DNA from: Castellaniella daejeonensis | GTDB lineage: Bacteria; Pseudomonadota; Gammaproteobacteria; Burkholderiales; Burkholderiaceae_B | Reading direction: 5' to 3' | Assembly: GCF_039523555.1 (NCBI RefSeq) | Contig: NZ_BAAAFN010000015.1 | Span: forward strand, 372,001-436,000 | Length of the DNA: 64,000 nucleotides | In this document: positions 42,582 to 50,212 of the stretch, piece by piece | How the letters are laid out: each line of letters starts with the position of its first letter | How positions within the stretch are numbered: position 1 is the first letter of the stretch | Program-made: the position numbers and the translations under genes | The notes under the pieces: model-generated | Databases searched by the model: none | Told to the model about the DNA's origin: nothing | The model's input: only the letters and a program-made list of their open reading frames with translations

Positions 42582-43145
42582 ATGCAAACCGATCCGGCCC
42601 AGTACATCCGCGATACGATCCGCACCGTGCCCGATTGGCCGAAACCCGGCGTGCAGTTCCGGGACATCACGCCGGTGCTGCAGGATCCGCGCTCGTTCCG
42701 GGTGCTGATCGACCTGTTCGTCTACCGCTACATGCGCCAGCGCCTGGATCTGGTGGCAGGCATCGATGCGCGCGGCTTCATCGTGGGTTCGGTCCTGGCC
42801 TATGAGCTGAATCTGGGCTTCGTCCCCGTGCGCAAGCAGGGCAAACTGCCGTTTCGCACGGTGGCCGAGGAATACGCCCTGGAATACGGCAATGCCGCGG
42901 TGGAGATGCACACGGATTCGGTGCGGCCCGGCCAGCGCGTGCTGCTGATCGATGACCTGATCGCCACCGGCGGCACGATGCTGGCGGCGTCCCGCCTGTT
43001 GCAGCGCCTGGGGGCCAACGTGGCCGAGGCCGCCGCCATCATCGACCTGCCCGACCTGGGCGGCTCGAAGGCCGTCCGGGATTCGGGCCTGCCGGTGTAT
43101 ACGGTCTGCGAATTCGAGACGGGTCCGGAGCATCCAGAGCCATAG
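42582..43145 (+). CDS. apt: Adenine phosphoribosyltransferase
   Basis: Apt salvages adenine to AMP with PRPP. The 187-residue protein contains IRTVPDWPKPGVQFRDITPVL near 11-31 and the PRPP-binding VLLIDDLIATGGTMLAA near 125-141, with the family FVPVRKQGKLP loop. I chose the ATG at 42582, which has AGGA eight bases upstream; an earlier ATG at 42534 would add 16 residues unlike the family. The last 107 bases overlap the convergent cydC frame. Confidence 0.94.
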   Translation: MQTDPAQYIRDTIRTVPDWPKPGVQFRDITPVLQDPRSFRVLIDLFVYRYMRQRLDLVAGIDARGFIVGSVLAYELNLGFVPVRKQGKLPFRTVAEEYALEYGNAAVEMHTDSVRPGQRVLLIDDLIATGGTMLAASRLLQRLGANVAEAAAIIDLPDLGGSKAVRDSGLPVYTVCEFETGPEHPEP

Positions 43146-44847
43146 TCTGATCCGCGACCCCGGGAGGCAGGGGCGCATGCGTGGCCAGCACGACGGTGCG
43201 GCCCCGGGTCGCCCGAGGCAGGTCGGCCAGGAACTCCGCCTCCGTGTCGGCGTCCAGACCCGCGGTTGGCTCGTCGAGCAGCAAGATTTCCGCGGGTGAC
43301 AACAGGATCCGTGCCAGGGCCAGCCTGCGTGCCTGGCCGACGGAAAGGCAGGCCCCCGTTTCTCCGATCCAGGTATCCAGGCCGTGCGGCAGGCTGCGGA
43401 CGAAGGCGCCCAGACGCGCGGCGTCGAGGGCGTGCCACAACGACGCGTCATCGGCCTGCGGGTCGCCGATCAGCAGGTTGGTCCGTATCGTGCCGAGGAA
43501 CAGCGGCGCATCCTGCGCCAGCAGCGCCATGCGCGCATGCAGCGTGGCCTGGGCGCATGCGCGCAGGTCGATGCCGCCATAGAAGATGTGGCCCGCCTGG
43601 GGATCGTCCAGGCGCAGCAACAGATGCAGCAGTGTGGATTTGCCCGCGCCGCTGGCCCCCGTCAGCGCGGTGCGGCTGCCGGGCGGGAGGTCGAGGTCGA
43701 GACCGTCCAGGACCGGGCTGTCCGGAGCCTCCGGATAGGCGTAACGCAGCTCCCGGACCTGCAAGGCGCTCCCGGCTGGCGGCATCCGGGGCGCAGGGGG
43801 ATCGCGCAGGTCGGTTTCCACCGATGTAATGGCTTCGATGCGCACCAGGGCGGCCAGCGCGGCACCCATGCGGGTCGCGCCGCGCATGACGGGGCCGATG
43901 GTCTCGAACAGGCCCAGGGCCCCCAGCATCAGGCCGGCCATCACGGGCGGGGCCAACTGGCCGCGGCCGACGGCATCCAGGCCGGTCCACAGGATCGTCA
44001 GCAGGGCGATGCCGGTGGCGGCCTGGATCAGGCCCTGGCCACCGGCGCTCAGGCTGGCCTGGGCATTGCGGGCGCGGGCGGCGCGGCCGCAGGCTTGATC
44101 GAAATGCCCCAGGATGTGTCCCGAAAGCGCCAGGGACAGGATGTCCGCATGGCCTTCGGCCGCTTCCTGGACTGCTGCGCGCAATTGGGCGGCGCTGTCC
44201 TGGATGGCCTGGCCGGGCGCCTTGGCCTGGTGAAGCAGGATGGCCGGGACCAGCAGACAGGCCGCAAGAAAAACCGCGGCGACGGCGCCGGCGGCTGCCG
44301 GCAACTGCCAGGCCAGGATGGCCGTCATGGCCAGGCCGGCCAGCAGGGCGCTCAGCAGCGGCGCCATCAGAGTCAGGAACAGGGTATCGAGCGCATCGAC
44401 ATCCGATGTCAGGCGCGCCACCAGGTCGCCCGAGCGATAACGGGCCAATTGACGGGGCGACAACCGGGCCAGCGCTCGGAAAAGCGTGCTGCGCAGTTCC
44501 GCGAGCAGGTGCAGGGTCGCCGTGTGACCGGCCAGGCGTTCCGCGTAGCGGGCGCCGATGCGGATGAACGAGAACCCGCGCACCAGCGCCGAGGGTGCGA
44601 ACAGGTTGAAGGCCTGGGCCGCGCTCGCCGAGGCGGCTCCGGCCAGGGCCGCGCCGGTCAGGAACCAGCCGGCGACGCCCAGCAGGCCCGCGCCGGCCAG
44701 CGCCGTCAGCAGGGCCAGGGCCACGGTGGCGGCCAGGCTTGGCCAATGACGCCGGTAGATCTGTGCCAGCAGGCGCCCTCGGCCCATCGGGCGGTCGCCC
44801 TGTTGCGCATCCGTGGGCAGGCTGCCGGGGTTGTGTGGTGCTGTCAT
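43039..44847 (-). CDS. cydC: Heterodimeric ABC exporter subunit CydC
   Basis: CydC with CydD exports reducing thiols or handles heme, and is needed to assemble cytochrome bd. The 602-residue protein has six membrane helices in the first 320 residues and an ATPase domain after about 350. Walker A is TGASGAGKST and Walker B is ILLLDEPTAGLDADTE; the signature is LSVGQARRLALARILL, with valine where the usual motif has glycine. The ORF runs 107 bases into apt on the opposite strand, giving a tail of about 30 Pro/Arg/Gly-rich residues that does not resemble CydC ends. Start 44847 overlaps cydD by four bases. Confidence 0.92.
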   Translation of the reverse strand: MTAPHNPGSLPTDAQQGDRPMGRGRLLAQIYRRHWPSLAATVALALLTALAGAGLLGVAGWFLTGAALAGAASASAAQAFNLFAPSALVRGFSFIRIGARYAERLAGHTATLHLLAELRSTLFRALARLSPRQLARYRSGDLVARLTSDVDALDTLFLTLMAPLLSALLAGLAMTAILAWQLPAAAGAVAAVFLAACLLVPAILLHQAKAPGQAIQDSAAQLRAAVQEAAEGHADILSLALSGHILGHFDQACGRAARARNAQASLSAGGQGLIQAATGIALLTILWTGLDAVGRGQLAPPVMAGLMLGALGLFETIGPVMRGATRMGAALAALVRIEAITSVETDLRDPPAPRMPPAGSALQVRELRYAYPEAPDSPVLDGLDLDLPPGSRTALTGASGAGKSTLLHLLLRLDDPQAGHIFYGGIDLRACAQATLHARMALLAQDAPLFLGTIRTNLLIGDPQADDASLWHALDAARLGAFVRSLPHGLDTWIGETGACLSVGQARRLALARILLSPAEILLLDEPTAGLDADTEAEFLADLPRATRGRTVVLATHAPLPPGVADQTMALDAPDPSRIRRPYTPAGPNPGRPSSRPGRAGR

Positions 44848-46616
44848 GTTGCCGCCCCGATGCGGCCGTTCTCCAGCCGGAGGCGGCGCGGCAGCCGGCG
44901 CGCCACCTCGACGGAGTGGGTGACGAGCAGCAGGGTGCGGCCGCGCGCGAAATCCAGGAGCCCATCCAGTACGGCATTGCGCGTGGCTTCGTCCAGATGG
45001 GCGGTGGGCTCGTCGAGCAGGATCAGGCCGGGGGCGCGCAGGTACAGCCGAGCCAGGGCGACGCGCTGCGCCTGCCCACCAGACAGGCCGTGTCCGCGCG
45101 GGTCGAGCTGGCTGTCCAGACCGTGAGGCATGTGTTGGGAAAACTCGGTCACGCAGGCCCGTTGCGCGGCGCGGGAGATCTCCGCGGCGCTTGCCTCGGG
45201 GCGTCCGAGACGGATGTTGTCTGCGATCGAGCCCTGGAGCAGACAGGGGCGCTGGCCGATCAGGATGACCCGTTCGCGCAGCCTGGATTCCGGCCATTCG
45301 GCCAGCGGGCGTCCATCGAGTCTCAGGGGGCCTTCGGCGGTCTGGAGCCGCGCCAGGACTTCGAGCAGGGTTGTCTTGCCGACACCGCTGCCACCCAGCA
45401 AGGCGACGTGCTCGCCCGGCTGGATCGACAAGGAAAGCCCATCCAGGACGGGCCTGGATCGTTCCGGCAGAATCAGCCGCAATGGGCCCGCCTGCACGGC
45501 CAGGCCCGATGCCTGCGGGGCCCCGCGCGGGGCTTCGGTATCCGTGTCCCGGCTGGCGTCGGGCGGTTGCGGCATCGCGGCGCCGAGGGGAGGCAGGGCG
45601 CCAAAGGTCGCTTCGATCTGCACGGCGGCGGCCCGCGCGGCCGCGCGGTCGTGATAGTGGGCGGCGAACTGGCGCAGGGGCGCGTAGACTTCCGGCGCCA
45701 TCAGCAAGCAGAAGAATCCCGCCTGGAGCGTCAGGGGCTGGGTGCGCAGATCCAGGTAGCCCAGGTAGCTCAGGCCGATGTAGACGGCGACACCCGCCAC
45801 GCCCAGGGCGGCGAAGAACTCCAGCACGGCGGAGGACAGGAACGCGATGCGCAGGACGGCCAGGGTGCGGTCGCGCAGCGTATCGCTGGCCTGGGCGACC
45901 GTTTCCGATTCGGCCTGCGCCCGGCCGTGCAATTTCAGGGTGGACAGGCCGCGCAGCCGGTCGGCGAAGAAACCCGACAGGCGGGCGAACGTCCGCAGGT
46001 GGCGCCGGCTGGCCGCCTCGGCGCCCCAGCCGACCAGGGCCATGAAAAGCGGAATCAGCGGGGCGGTCGCCAGCAGCAGGAGGCCGGCGACGAGGTCGAC
46101 GGGCAGGACGACGAGGGAAAATGCGATCGGCAGCACAAGGGCGGCCGCCATGGAAGGCAGATAATGGGAAAAATAGCCGTCCAGGGCTTCGGTCTGTTCA
46201 ACGACCGCGCCCGCCAGTTCGCCGGATGCCTGGCGCCGAGTCCATGCGGGACCGGCCGCCAGCAGCGTGCGCATCAGCATCTGGCGGACGGCGCGTTTGA
46301 TGCGTTCGGCGGCAAGGGCGCCCGCCCGTTCCGCCATCCAGGCCAGGGCCGCGCGGGCCAGGATCAGCGCGGCGATCCCGGCGAGCGGCTGCAGCAGGGC
46401 GTCGCGGCCGACCCTTTGGATGAATCCGGCTTCCAGGGTGTGCGCCAGCAGCCAGGACTGGATGACCAGCAGGCATCCGGCCAGCAGAGGGGCCGCCGCT
46501 GCCAGGGCCAGTGGCACCCGGGCCTGGCGCGCCAGATCCCGCAGCCATCGGGCCTGGTCCGGCGTTGCGGGCTGGACGATGGCCGGATCGTATTCCAGGC
46601 TGGAGCGATCGTTCAC
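44844..46616 (-). CDS. cydD: Heterodimeric ABC exporter subunit CydD
   Basis: This is the partner of CydC, 590 residues from a GTG start at 46616 that overlaps the cydX stop as GTGA. Longer in-frame starts would run antisense through cydX and were rejected. Six membrane helices lie in about 25-310. The ATPase domain has Walker A GGSGVGKTT, the canonical signature LSGGQAQRVALARLYL, and Walker B LILLDEPTAHLDEAT. A proline-rich stretch with several acidic residues precedes the ATPase (about 345-385). Gene order cydA-B-X-D-C puts oxidase and assembly factor in one operon. Confidence 0.93.
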   Translation of the reverse strand: MNDRSSLEYDPAIVQPATPDQARWLRDLARQARVPLALAAAAPLLAGCLLVIQSWLLAHTLEAGFIQRVGRDALLQPLAGIAALILARAALAWMAERAGALAAERIKRAVRQMLMRTLLAAGPAWTRRQASGELAGAVVEQTEALDGYFSHYLPSMAAALVLPIAFSLVVLPVDLVAGLLLLATAPLIPLFMALVGWGAEAASRRHLRTFARLSGFFADRLRGLSTLKLHGRAQAESETVAQASDTLRDRTLAVLRIAFLSSAVLEFFAALGVAGVAVYIGLSYLGYLDLRTQPLTLQAGFFCLLMAPEVYAPLRQFAAHYHDRAAARAAAVQIEATFGALPPLGAAMPQPPDASRDTDTEAPRGAPQASGLAVQAGPLRLILPERSRPVLDGLSLSIQPGEHVALLGGSGVGKTTLLEVLARLQTAEGPLRLDGRPLAEWPESRLRERVILIGQRPCLLQGSIADNIRLGRPEASAAEISRAAQRACVTEFSQHMPHGLDSQLDPRGHGLSGGQAQRVALARLYLRAPGLILLDEPTAHLDEATRNAVLDGLLDFARGRTLLLVTHSVEVARRLPRRLRLENGRIGAAT

Positions 46617-46741
46617 TCGGTGTCCGGGGGCGGCATGGGCGGCGCGTGCGCATGGCCCTCGCGCAGTTCGAACCACATTGCATTCAGGATGCCGAACGCG
46701 CAGGCCAGGCCCAGACCCAGGATCCAAGAAAAATACCACAT
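46613..46741 (-). CDS. cydX: Cytochrome bd small subunit CydX (YbgT-like)
   Basis: This 42-residue single-helix protein stabilises the cytochrome bd complex and its heme site. The N-terminus MWYFSWILGLGLACAFGI is nearly the same as E. coli CydX (MWYFAWILG...). Tail residues are polar (ELREGHAHAPP). It lies 10 bases after the stop of cydB and its own stop overlaps the GTG start of cydD. It is too short for usual ORF listings; the family motif and exact position after cydB make it convincing. Confidence 0.93.
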   Translation of the reverse strand: MWYFSWILGLGLACAFGILNAMWFELREGHAHAPPMPPPDTE

Positions 46742-46751
46742 GTCCGGTTCC

Positions 46752-47909
46752 TCAATAAGCGTGGGGGGCGGTGTCGATCGATTCCGCCGTGACCTTGCCC
46801 CGCATGACGCGGTAGACCCAGGCGGTATAGGCGGTGACGATGGGCAGCAGGATCAGGGTCGCGAGCAGCATGATCCACAGGGTCAGATGGCTGGATGACG
46901 CGTCCCAGACGGTCAGCCCCGCCGCAGGCTGGCTCGATGAGGGCAGGATGAAGGGAAACAGCGCGAAGCCCGCGGTCAGGATCACGCCGGCGAACGAGGC
47001 GGATGAAGCCAGGAACGACAGGAGGCCGGCGCGGCCGATGGACAGCAGGATGGCCGTGAGCAGTGCCCCGCACGCGCCGGCGGCCGGAGCGAGCCACATC
47101 GCGGGCCAGATCGTGAAATTGCGCAGCCAGCCGCCGGTCTGCAGCGCGACGCTCTTGGTCAGCGGGTTGGAGGGGGCGCCGGGGTCGACGAGGCTGGTGA
47201 TGGCATGGCCCTGGATGCCGTACGCCACCCAGAAGCCCCCGATCAGGAACAGCGCGAGCGACAGCAGGGCCGCCCTCGCTCCCCAGCGACGCGCCCGGGC
47301 GGCCACCCTGTCTTCCGTGCGCCAGGCCAGCAGCGCGGCGCCATGCATGGCCACCAGCGTGACGCTCAGGACGCCCGCCAGCAGGGCGAAGGGTGTGAAC
47401 AACTGGAAGAAGTGGCCCGAGTAGACGGGGCGCATGGTGTCCGGGTCGAATCCCGAAGGCACGCCCAGGATCACATTGCCCATGGCCACACCGAACACCA
47501 GGGCCGCGATGGTTCCGGAAAAGCATAGCGCGGCGTCCCAGCTGCCGCGCCAGCGCGGGTTTTCGAGCTTGCTGCGGTACTTGAAGCCGACCGGCCGCAG
47601 GATCAGTGCCAGCAGTGCCAGCATCATGGCGAGATAGAAGCCCGAGAAGGATGCCGCGTACAGGAGGGGCCAGGCGGCGAAGATGGCACCGCCCGCCGTG
47701 ATCAGCCAGACCTGGTTGCCTTCCCAGACCGGACCGACGAGGTTCAGCGCCACGCGTCGCTCGGCGTCGGTGTGAGCGACCAGGGGCAGCAGCGCGGCCA
47801 CGCCCAGATCGAAGCCGTCCATGATTGCGAAGCCGATCAGCAGGGCGCCCAGCAGGGCCCACCAGATCACGCGCAGCGTGCCATAGTCCAGAGGAATCAA
47901 GGTTTCCAT
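46752..47909 (-). CDS. cydB: Cytochrome bd ubiquinol oxidase subunit II
   Basis: CydB is the second large subunit of the bd quinol oxidase, a membrane protein with about nine helices. The N-terminus IPLDYGTLRVIWWALLGALLIGFAIMDGFDLGVAAL is diagnostic, followed by RVALNLVGPVWEGNQVWLI. The ATG at 47909 gives 385 residues, close to E. coli (379). It lies 13 bases after cydA and 10 before cydX. Confidence 0.95.
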   Translation of the reverse strand: METLIPLDYGTLRVIWWALLGALLIGFAIMDGFDLGVAALLPLVAHTDAERRVALNLVGPVWEGNQVWLITAGGAIFAAWPLLYAASFSGFYLAMMLALLALILRPVGFKYRSKLENPRWRGSWDAALCFSGTIAALVFGVAMGNVILGVPSGFDPDTMRPVYSGHFFQLFTPFALLAGVLSVTLVAMHGAALLAWRTEDRVAARARRWGARAALLSLALFLIGGFWVAYGIQGHAITSLVDPGAPSNPLTKSVALQTGGWLRNFTIWPAMWLAPAAGACGALLTAILLSIGRAGLLSFLASSASFAGVILTAGFALFPFILPSSSQPAAGLTVWDASSSHLTLWIMLLATLILLPIVTAYTAWVYRVMRGKVTAESIDTAPHAY

Positions 47910-47922
47910 TGTGCTCTCCCGT

Positions 47923-49500
47923 TCAGGCCTGCAGGGGGATCCGTCCGGGCACGCCGGGTGCCGCTGGATCCAGAGGGTCGCTCGCATCTCCGGGGCCCTT
48001 CCGGATGGCACGCAGCATGACTTTCACGCCGATGACCAGCAGTGCGGTGTACAGCACCAGGAAGACCGCCAGACTGATGGCCAGGTCCGCGAGTGTCAGA
48101 CCGGAGGCCGCGTAGTAGGTGGGCAGCACGCCTTCGATGACCCAGGGCTGGCGGCCGTATTCGGCCACGAGCCAGCCGCATTCGATGGCCACCCAGGGTA
48201 GGGGAAGGCTCCAGAGCGCGATCTTCAGCATCCGGGGACTGACGTCCAGGCGTCCGCGCGAAGCGAGCAGGAAGGCGGTGGCGAAGAACAGGATCAGATA
48301 AAAGCCGACGGTCACCATGATGCGGAATGTCCAGAACAGGGGTGCCACGTTCGGGACGGTGTCGAATGCCGCCTGGCGGATCTGGTCGTCTGTCGCCTTG
48401 GAGAGATCCTGTGTATAGCGCTTGAGCAGCAGCCCGTAGCCGAGATCGGGCCAGATTTCCTCGAAACGCTTGCGGGCGGCCTGATCGTCCGGATGGGCGC
48501 GGATGTGACGCAGGGTTTCGTAGGCAACGATGCCGTTGCGCACGCGCGTCTCGGCCCGCGCAACCAGTTCGTTGATGCCCAGCAGGGGCGTTGTGAGCGA
48601 GCGCGTGCCGATGATACCCATCACGTAGGGGATCTCCAGGGCGAAATCATTCTTGCGTTCCGCCTGATTGGGGATGGCGATCAGATTGAAGCTGGCGGGC
48701 GGGGGCTCCGTCTGCCACATGGATTCCATGGCCGCGATCTTCATTTTCTGGTGCTCGGTGGTCAGGTAGCCGCTCTCGTCGCCCAGCACGACCACGGACA
48801 GCGACGCGGCCAGGCCGAAGCTTGCGGCCACGACCATCGAGCGCTTGGCCAGGTCGATGTGCCGCTTGCGCAGCAGGTACCAGGCGCTGATCGCCATGAC
48901 GAACATGGCGCCCGCGGTGTAGCCGGCGCTGACGGTATGCACGAACTTGGCCTGGGCCACCGGATTGAACAGCACGGCGGCGAAGTCGGTCATTTCCATG
49001 CGCATGGTGTCGGGGTTGAACACAGCGCCGACGGGATTCTGCATCCAGCCGTTGGCGATCAGGATCCACAGGGCGGAAAGATTCGTGCCCAACGCGACGA
49101 GCCAGGTCACGACGAGATGGCCGAGCTTGGACAGTCTGTCCCAGCCGAAGAAGAACAGGCCGACGAACGTGGCTTCGAGGAAGAAGGCCATCAGGCCCTC
49201 GATGGCCAGCGGCGCACCGAAGATGTCGCCGACGTAGTGGCTGTAGTAGGACCAGTTCATGCCGAACTGGAACTCCATCACGATGCCGGTAGCCACGCCG
49301 AGCGCGAAATTGATGCCGAACAGCGAGCCCCAGAACATCGTCATGCGCTTCCAGATTGCGCGGCCGGTCATGACGTAGACGCTTTCCATGATCGCCAGCA
49401 GGAAGGACAGGCCCAGCGTGAGCGGCACGAACAGGAAGTGATACAGGGCGGTGGCGGCGAACTGGAACCGCGACAGGTTGACGACGTCGAAGTCGATCAT
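47923..49500 (-). CDS. cydA: Cytochrome bd ubiquinol oxidase subunit I
   Basis: CydA carries the three hemes and oxidises quinol with high oxygen affinity. By alignment to E. coli numbering plus two, the heme ligands are present as His21, His188 and Met395, and the proton-path glutamates as Glu101 and Glu109. The 525-residue length suggests the long quinol-loop form, as in E. coli (522), not the shorter cyanide-insensitive type. CydX in the same operon supports this. Its start overlaps the regulator stop by four bases. Confidence 0.95.
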   Translation of the reverse strand: MIDFDVVNLSRFQFAATALYHFLFVPLTLGLSFLLAIMESVYVMTGRAIWKRMTMFWGSLFGINFALGVATGIVMEFQFGMNWSYYSHYVGDIFGAPLAIEGLMAFFLEATFVGLFFFGWDRLSKLGHLVVTWLVALGTNLSALWILIANGWMQNPVGAVFNPDTMRMEMTDFAAVLFNPVAQAKFVHTVSAGYTAGAMFVMAISAWYLLRKRHIDLAKRSMVVAASFGLAASLSVVVLGDESGYLTTEHQKMKIAAMESMWQTEPPPASFNLIAIPNQAERKNDFALEIPYVMGIIGTRSLTTPLLGINELVARAETRVRNGIVAYETLRHIRAHPDDQAARKRFEEIWPDLGYGLLLKRYTQDLSKATDDQIRQAAFDTVPNVAPLFWTFRIMVTVGFYLILFFATAFLLASRGRLDVSPRMLKIALWSLPLPWVAIECGWLVAEYGRQPWVIEGVLPTYYAASGLTLADLAISLAVFLVLYTALLVIGVKVMLRAIRKGPGDASDPLDPAAPGVPGRIPLQA

Positions 49501-50060
49501 GATGGATTCCCCGAGGGTTTGGGACTGCGAAGCTTGCCGGCGAAATCGAGCACCTTCTGGACCCGGGCGCCGAGCCGCATCAGGTTTTGCAGGGTTTCTG
49601 GCGGAAGGCGCTGGACCTCGTCGAACCAGTCGGTGGACAGTTCGATCAGCTCCAGCATGGACTGCATGCGCTGGCGGGCCTGGGCCTCGTCCTCGCTTTT
49701 GGGTTCCTCAAGGAGCATGTCGCGCAGCAGGCTGAGGGTCGGATCGATCTCCCGCCTGCGTTTTTCTTCCATGAGGACGCGGAAGATTTCCCAGACATCG
49801 CCCAGTGATTCGTAGTAATCGCGCCGGTCGCCGACGCGGTTCGCCTGGCGGACCAGGCGCCATGATTGCAGCTCCTTGAGTCCCATGCTGACGTTGGATC
49901 GCGAGAATTTCAGTGTTTCGGCGATTTCGTCCGCGTGCAGGGGATGCGGCGCGATGAACAGGAGTGCGTAGATCTGACCGACGGTACGGTTCACGCCCCA
50001 GCGGCTGCCCATTTCGCCGAAGTGCAGGATGAAGCGCTCGGATTGTGAAGAGAGCGGCAT
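49497..50060 (-). CDS. GbsR/MarR-family transcriptional regulator of cyd operon
   Basis: This 187-residue winged-helix regulator belongs to the GbsR branch of MarR-like proteins. The N-terminus RFILHFGEMGSRWGVNRTVGQIYALLF leads into the helix-turn-helix ADEIAETLKFSRSNVSMGLKELQSWRLV (about 44-72). The C-terminal half is helical and probably dimerises. It is the first gene of the cyd operon and overlaps cydA by ATGA, so it most likely controls the oxidase and itself. The promoter and palindromes just upstream support autoregulation. Effector is unknown. Confidence 0.88.
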   Translation of the reverse strand: MPLSSQSERFILHFGEMGSRWGVNRTVGQIYALLFIAPHPLHADEIAETLKFSRSNVSMGLKELQSWRLVRQANRVGDRRDYYESLGDVWEIFRVLMEEKRRREIDPTLSLLRDMLLEEPKSEDEAQARQRMQSMLELIELSTDWFDEVQRLPPETLQNLMRLGARVQKVLDFAGKLRSPKPSGNPS

Positions 50061-50092
50061 GGTATTCGTTTGTTCTTGTGATTTCAGTATTT

Positions 50093-50106
50093 TCTGAAAA
50101 TTCAGA
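50093..50106. promoter_or_regulatory. Palindrome TCTGAA-AA-TTCAGA near cyd transcription start
   Basis: TCTGAAAATTCAGA is a perfect 14-bp inverted repeat just downstream of the predicted cyd promoter. Overlapping it, TTTCAG and CTGAAA (about 50082-50099) form another pair, and CTCTGAAAAA recurs at 50151-50160. Repeated TCTGAA half-sites suggest operator sites. Confidence 0.5.
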
Positions 50107-50115
50107 GCAAAAACA

Positions 50116-50144
50116 AATTTAGATCAATTTTGATCGTTTGCCAA
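50116..50144 (-). promoter_or_regulatory. Sigma-70 promoter for cyd operon with palindrome in spacer
   Basis: On the minus strand TTGGCA (50144-50139) and TAAATT (50121-50116) are spaced by 17 bases, a good promoter. The perfect palindrome GATCAATTTTGATC (50122-50135) fills the spacer next to the -10 box, where a bound repressor would block RNA polymerase. The region is markedly AT-rich compared with its surroundings. Confidence 0.55.
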
Positions 50145-50212
50145 TACCCACTCTGAAAAAGTGGTTATCCAGTCGTGGTTCTCCCGCGTGGCGAAGTGGC
50201 CACGGTGCCCGG

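Noticed and set aside
46617..46739. Longer CydD start at 46739
   Set aside because: It would read through cydX out of frame; the GTG at 46616 overlapping the cydX stop is the better choice.
50122..50144. FNR/ANR site in the cyd promoter
   Set aside because: The palindrome GATCAATTTTGATC has its half-sites in the reversed order compared with TTGAT-N4-ATCAA, and the nearby TTGGC...ATCAA pair has the wrong spacing and a poor first half.
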